Assembly: GCF_024171645.1 (NCBI RefSeq) | Contig: NZ_JALKAC010000002.1 | Location: 558,001-622,000 of the forward strand | Direction of reading: 5' to 3' | Origin: Flavobacterium sp. HSC-32F16 | Lineage (GTDB): Bacteria > Bacteroidota > Bacteroidia > Flavobacteriales > Flavobacteriaceae | DNA: 64,000 nucleotides | Shown: in pieces, positions 61,363-64,000 of the stretch | How positions within the stretch are numbered: the stretch's first letter is position 1 | Layout of the letters: each line of letters opens with the position of its first letter | The notes under the pieces: model-generated | Told to the model about the DNA's origin: nothing | The model's database searches: none | What the model saw: the letters and a program-made list of their open reading frames with translations, nothing else | Position numbers and translations under genes: made by a program

Positions 61363-64000
61363 TTACAAGTCTAATTTCAATCCGAAATTGTAACGAGCTT
61401 GGTAATATTCGGCTTGTTTTGTATGAGCAGCAACTCCTTGATAGTAACGTAACGGTTGGTTTGTTAAATTATTGGCTTCAGCAAAAAAGCGAAGTTTAGG
61501 AGTAATTTTATAAGAAGCATTTGCATCTAAAAAGAATTGCTTGTCATAATAACTGTCTTTGTATGATTCTGAACCTAATTCATCTAAATAATCAGATGTG
61601 AAGTTGGTTGAGATTCTGGCAGAGAAACGTTTGTTTTCCCAAGATAAAGATCCATTAAACATATGCGGTGTTGTTCCCGGAAGGCTGATGTCGTTTCTTT
61701 CGTTTCCATCTTCATCGGCGATTCCTTTAGCTTTAGACTGCGTGTAAGTATAGTTCAAATAAATACCAAATCCTTTCAAGAATTTACCAGGAAGGAAATC
61801 TAACTGACGCTGAAAAGCAACTTCAAATCCGTAAACATCAACTTTGTCACCATTTCTTGATTGTAAAAATGACCAGTTTTCTCCAACCGGAATTGGGTTT
61901 GTCTGATTAGGGAAATCTGCAGCGAATTTGGCACCAGTATATTGATTATCGCTGTAGTTGTAAATGAAATCATTTAATCTTTTATAGAAAACACCTCCAG
62001 AAATCAAACCAACAGATTTGAAATAGTTCTCGGCCATGAAATCATAATTGTAGGAGTAGGTTGCATCAAGATCCGGATTTCCGGCTGTAATTTCTTTATC
62101 AGCAGCAATATTGTTTACGTAAGGTGCTAATGCATAATAGTTTGGTCTTGCTAGTGCTGTTGTAGCAGCAGCTCTTAAAACTAAATCTTTGGTAGCGTTA
62201 TATTGAAAAGAGATGCTTGGCAATAAATTCGTATAAGAGTTTGTAGTGTTGATTTGGCTTTCTAATTCTTCTTCATCCAAAACTCTGTTTCCTGTATAAT
62301 CGATGTGAGTGTTCTCCATACGGAAACCTAAAACCATCGAAAGTTTATCGTTAAAATCCTGATCCCATCTTACATAAGCAGCGGTAATTCTTTCTTTGGC
62401 ATTATAGTTTACAGCTAAATATTCTGCAGGATCTGTTTCTTTTTCAAATAAGGAAGCATTATTTAAATCTAAACCGCCTAAATAAGAAGCAGAAGCGAAA
62501 GATCCCGGAATGTATTTACCTCCCGGATTAAAGTTTTTTCCATCATAATAACTATTTGGAACTTCAGATAATAATTCCATTCCGTCATTGATTGGTGAGT
62601 AAGAATAAAACATATTGTTTCTTTCTTTTTCCTTCAAACGAAGTCTTAAACCAGTTCTAAGTCTTCCTTTTTCTCCTGCAATTACAGAAAAAGGGAAACG
62701 AATATTTACTTTTGCTCCAAACTCACTTTCACTTGTTTCATCTGTGTTTTCTGTAACCGAGTCAAATTCGAATTCATCTGTCGATTCTCCGGCAGTTGTC
62801 ATTAAAGGAAATCTTGGATTAGATGAATCCTGAAACATCTCCAAACCTTTCTGGCGGTATTCGATATAACGTTCGCCTGGACGATATTCTCTTGCTTTTG
62901 CGTAGTTAGCAGACCAGTCTAAATCTAAAGTAGAATTGATTAAATGCTCTCCGCGAAGTGAGTAATTCTGAACTCTTTGATCTTCTAATCTTCTGTTTTT
63001 GTTTCTGCTGTTATCTAAACCACCTTTTGTCTGACGTTTTACACGACCTTCAAAACCAGTGATTTCTTCACCATTGTAAATTGGCTCGATATCATCATAA
63101 GTAGTTCTGAAACGGTTTTCTCTATCGTCTCTCCAGTTGTAAATTGCATTGGCAAAAATGGTATTGTTTTCGTTAAATTTGTAATCTAAAGCTACAGATC
63201 CGCTGCGGCGAATACGCTGTACATCATATTTTCTAATTTCTGATGCCTGTAAATAGTCATTTCCGAATTCATCCTTAACCCATTCGTTTTCGATATTATC
63301 AGATCCGTAATCTACATTATTATATGAACCGCTGAAAACAGCTCCTAATTTGTTGTCAAAAAAACGATTACCATAAACAAAACCGGCAGTATAACTTGCA
63401 TGTTCGCGTATTGGTAAATAACCTCCCGCAAGGGTTGCTGAGATTCTTTCTCCGTTTGGAGTTGCTCTCGTAACTAAATTTACAGAACCTCCAATGGCAT
63501 CAGCATCCATATCTGAAGTTAAGGTTTTGTTTACTTCAATAGTCGAAATCATATCAGATGGAATTAAGTCCATTTGTACGTTTCTGTTGTCACCTTCGGC
63601 AGATGGGATACGGTCTCCATTTAAAGTAACAGAGTTCAAAGACGGAGCTAAACCTCTAATAATAATATTACGAGCTTCACCCTGATCATTTTGCATTGTG
63701 ATACCCGGAACACGTTTTAAAGCGTCGCCCACGTTAGCATCAGGAAAACGCCCCATTTGATCAGAAGAGATTACGTTTCCTATGTTTTTATTGTTTTTTT
63801 GCTGATTCAGTGCTTTGGCCTGACCTTTTAAGATATCACCAACTACAACTTCATTTAATTCAGTTCCAGAAGTTTTAAGGGCAAAATCTAGTACATTATT
63901 TTTACCTTGTTCAACTGTAATTTCATGAGTAATGGCAGTATATCCAATATATTTTACTTCAACCTTATAAGATCCGGCATTAATGTTCAGTAATTCGAAA
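61363..64000 (-). CDS. TonB-dependent receptor (5' end beyond the window)
   Basis: At least 879 residues; the frame is open to the right edge, where LLNINAGSYKVEVKYIGYT is the end of a carboxypeptidase-like domain. The plug reads MGRFPDANVGDALKRVPGIT, IIIRGLAPSLNSVTLNGDRI, VNKTLTSDMDADAIGGSVNL. Then come the barrel strands and a C-terminal YYQARYNFGLKLDL. The plug belongs to the FecA/IroN branch with NVGDALxRVPGI. The downstream phytase lipoprotein suggests a phytate or inositol phosphate uptake role, which is inference. Confidence 0.93.
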   Translation of the reverse strand, partial: FELLNINAGSYKVEVKYIGYTAITHEITVEQGKNNVLDFALKTSGTELNEVVVGDILKGQAKALNQQKNNKNIGNVISSDQMGRFPDANVGDALKRVPGITMQNDQGEARNIIIRGLAPSLNSVTLNGDRIPSAEGDNRNVQMDLIPSDMISTIEVNKTLTSDMDADAIGGSVNLVTRATPNGERISATLAGGYLPIREHASYTAGFVYGNRFFDNKLGAVFSGSYNNVDYGSDNIENEWVKDEFGNDYLQASEIRKYDVQRIRRSGSVALDYKFNENNTIFANAIYNWRDDRENRFRTTYDDIEPIYNGEEITGFEGRVKRQTKGGLDNSRNKNRRLEDQRVQNYSLRGEHLINSTLDLDWSANYAKAREYRPGERYIEYRQKGLEMFQDSSNPRFPLMTTAGESTDEFEFDSVTENTDETSESEFGAKVNIRFPFSVIAGEKGRLRTGLRLRLKEKERNNMFYSYSPINDGMELLSEVPNSYYDGKNFNPGGKYIPGSFASASYLGGLDLNNASLFEKETDPAEYLAVNYNAKERITAAYVRWDQDFNDKLSMVLGFRMENTHIDYTGNRVLDEEELESQINTTNSYTNLLPSISFQYNATKDLVLRAAATTALARPNYYALAPYVNNIAADKEITAGNPDLDATYSYNYDFMAENYFKSVGLISGGVFYKRLNDFIYNYSDNQYTGAKFAADFPNQTNPIPVGENWSFLQSRNGDKVDVYGFEVAFQRQLDFLPGKFLKGFGIYLNYTYTQSKAKGIADEDGNERNDISLPGTTPHMFNGSLSWENKRFSARISTNFTSDYLDELGSESYKDSYYDKQFFLDANASYKITPKLRFFAEANNLTNQPLRYYQGVAAHTKQAEYYQARYNFGLKLDL

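Overview
The window is chromosomal DNA from a Bacteroidota bacterium, almost certainly a Flavobacterium or close relative. The evidence is AT-rich sequence, weak Shine-Dalgarno sites, promoters of the type TTG-N18/19-TAnnTTTG, two SusC/FecA-type TonB-dependent receptors with carboxypeptidase-like N-terminal domains, a MurF-alanine racemase fusion, many short lipoproteins, and intergenic regions packed with inverted repeats. No CRISPR array, complete insertion sequence, prophage or rRNA operon was seen.

Layout. 1-3.3 kb: 5' part of a TonB receptor behind a small His/Cys-rich exported protein, then an outer-membrane barrel and a PAP2-like membrane protein. 3.6-7.7 kb: murF-alr, mscL and asd. 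7.8-9.5 kb: a SUKH protein, a YcxB-like protein and an unknown gene. 9.6-12.2 kb: 2Fe-2S ferredoxin, nifU-like and mrp iron-sulfur genes. 12.6-14.2 kb: L,D-transpeptidase. 14.3-21.9 kb: a MacAB-like ABC export system divergent from an NtrC-type regulator and its histidine kinase. 22.0-28.6 kb: ATL protein, LysE exporter, trmB, amt, an NTF2-like protein, a His/Cys-repeat lipoprotein and an exported WrbA-RidA fusion. 28.8-29.7 kb: an HPF-type protein and a 78-aa orphan protein. 29.7-32.5 kb: a restriction-modification island (TdeIII-type endonuclease, C5 methyltransferase with a MerR-like head, Vsr) with a truncated endonuclease tail at its edge. 32.5-39.3 kb: AsmA, thioredoxin, M1 aminopeptidase and DUF58. 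39.3-40.6 kb: two tRNA-Asp genes, a GIY-YIG nuclease gene and a tRNA-Asp fragment. 40.9-46.1 kb: AraC regulator and a TolC/EmrA/EmrB-like tripartite pump. 46.4-50.9 kb: HAD phosphatase and several small orphan genes. 51-52.6 kb: tRNA-Leu and an M20 dipeptidase. 52.7-56.2 kb: a five-gene BlaI/BlaR1-type operon. 56.3-64 kb: saccharopine dehydrogenase-like protein, DUF423, pckA, then a phytase lipoprotein behind a second TonB receptor.

The strongest systems-level observations are four. (1) The BlaI/M56-TonB operon starts from one promoter whose -7 box lies inside a perfect BlaI-like dyad, with a second dyad 20 bp away. (2) A sigma-54-like promoter precedes the ABC exporter and faces an NtrC-type regulator gene. 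(3) A GIY-YIG gene lies between an intact tRNA-Asp and a tRNA-Asp remnant. (4) The restriction-modification island has a regulator-like domain fused to the methyltransferase. All functional calls rest on reading motifs in the sequence; no database search was run.
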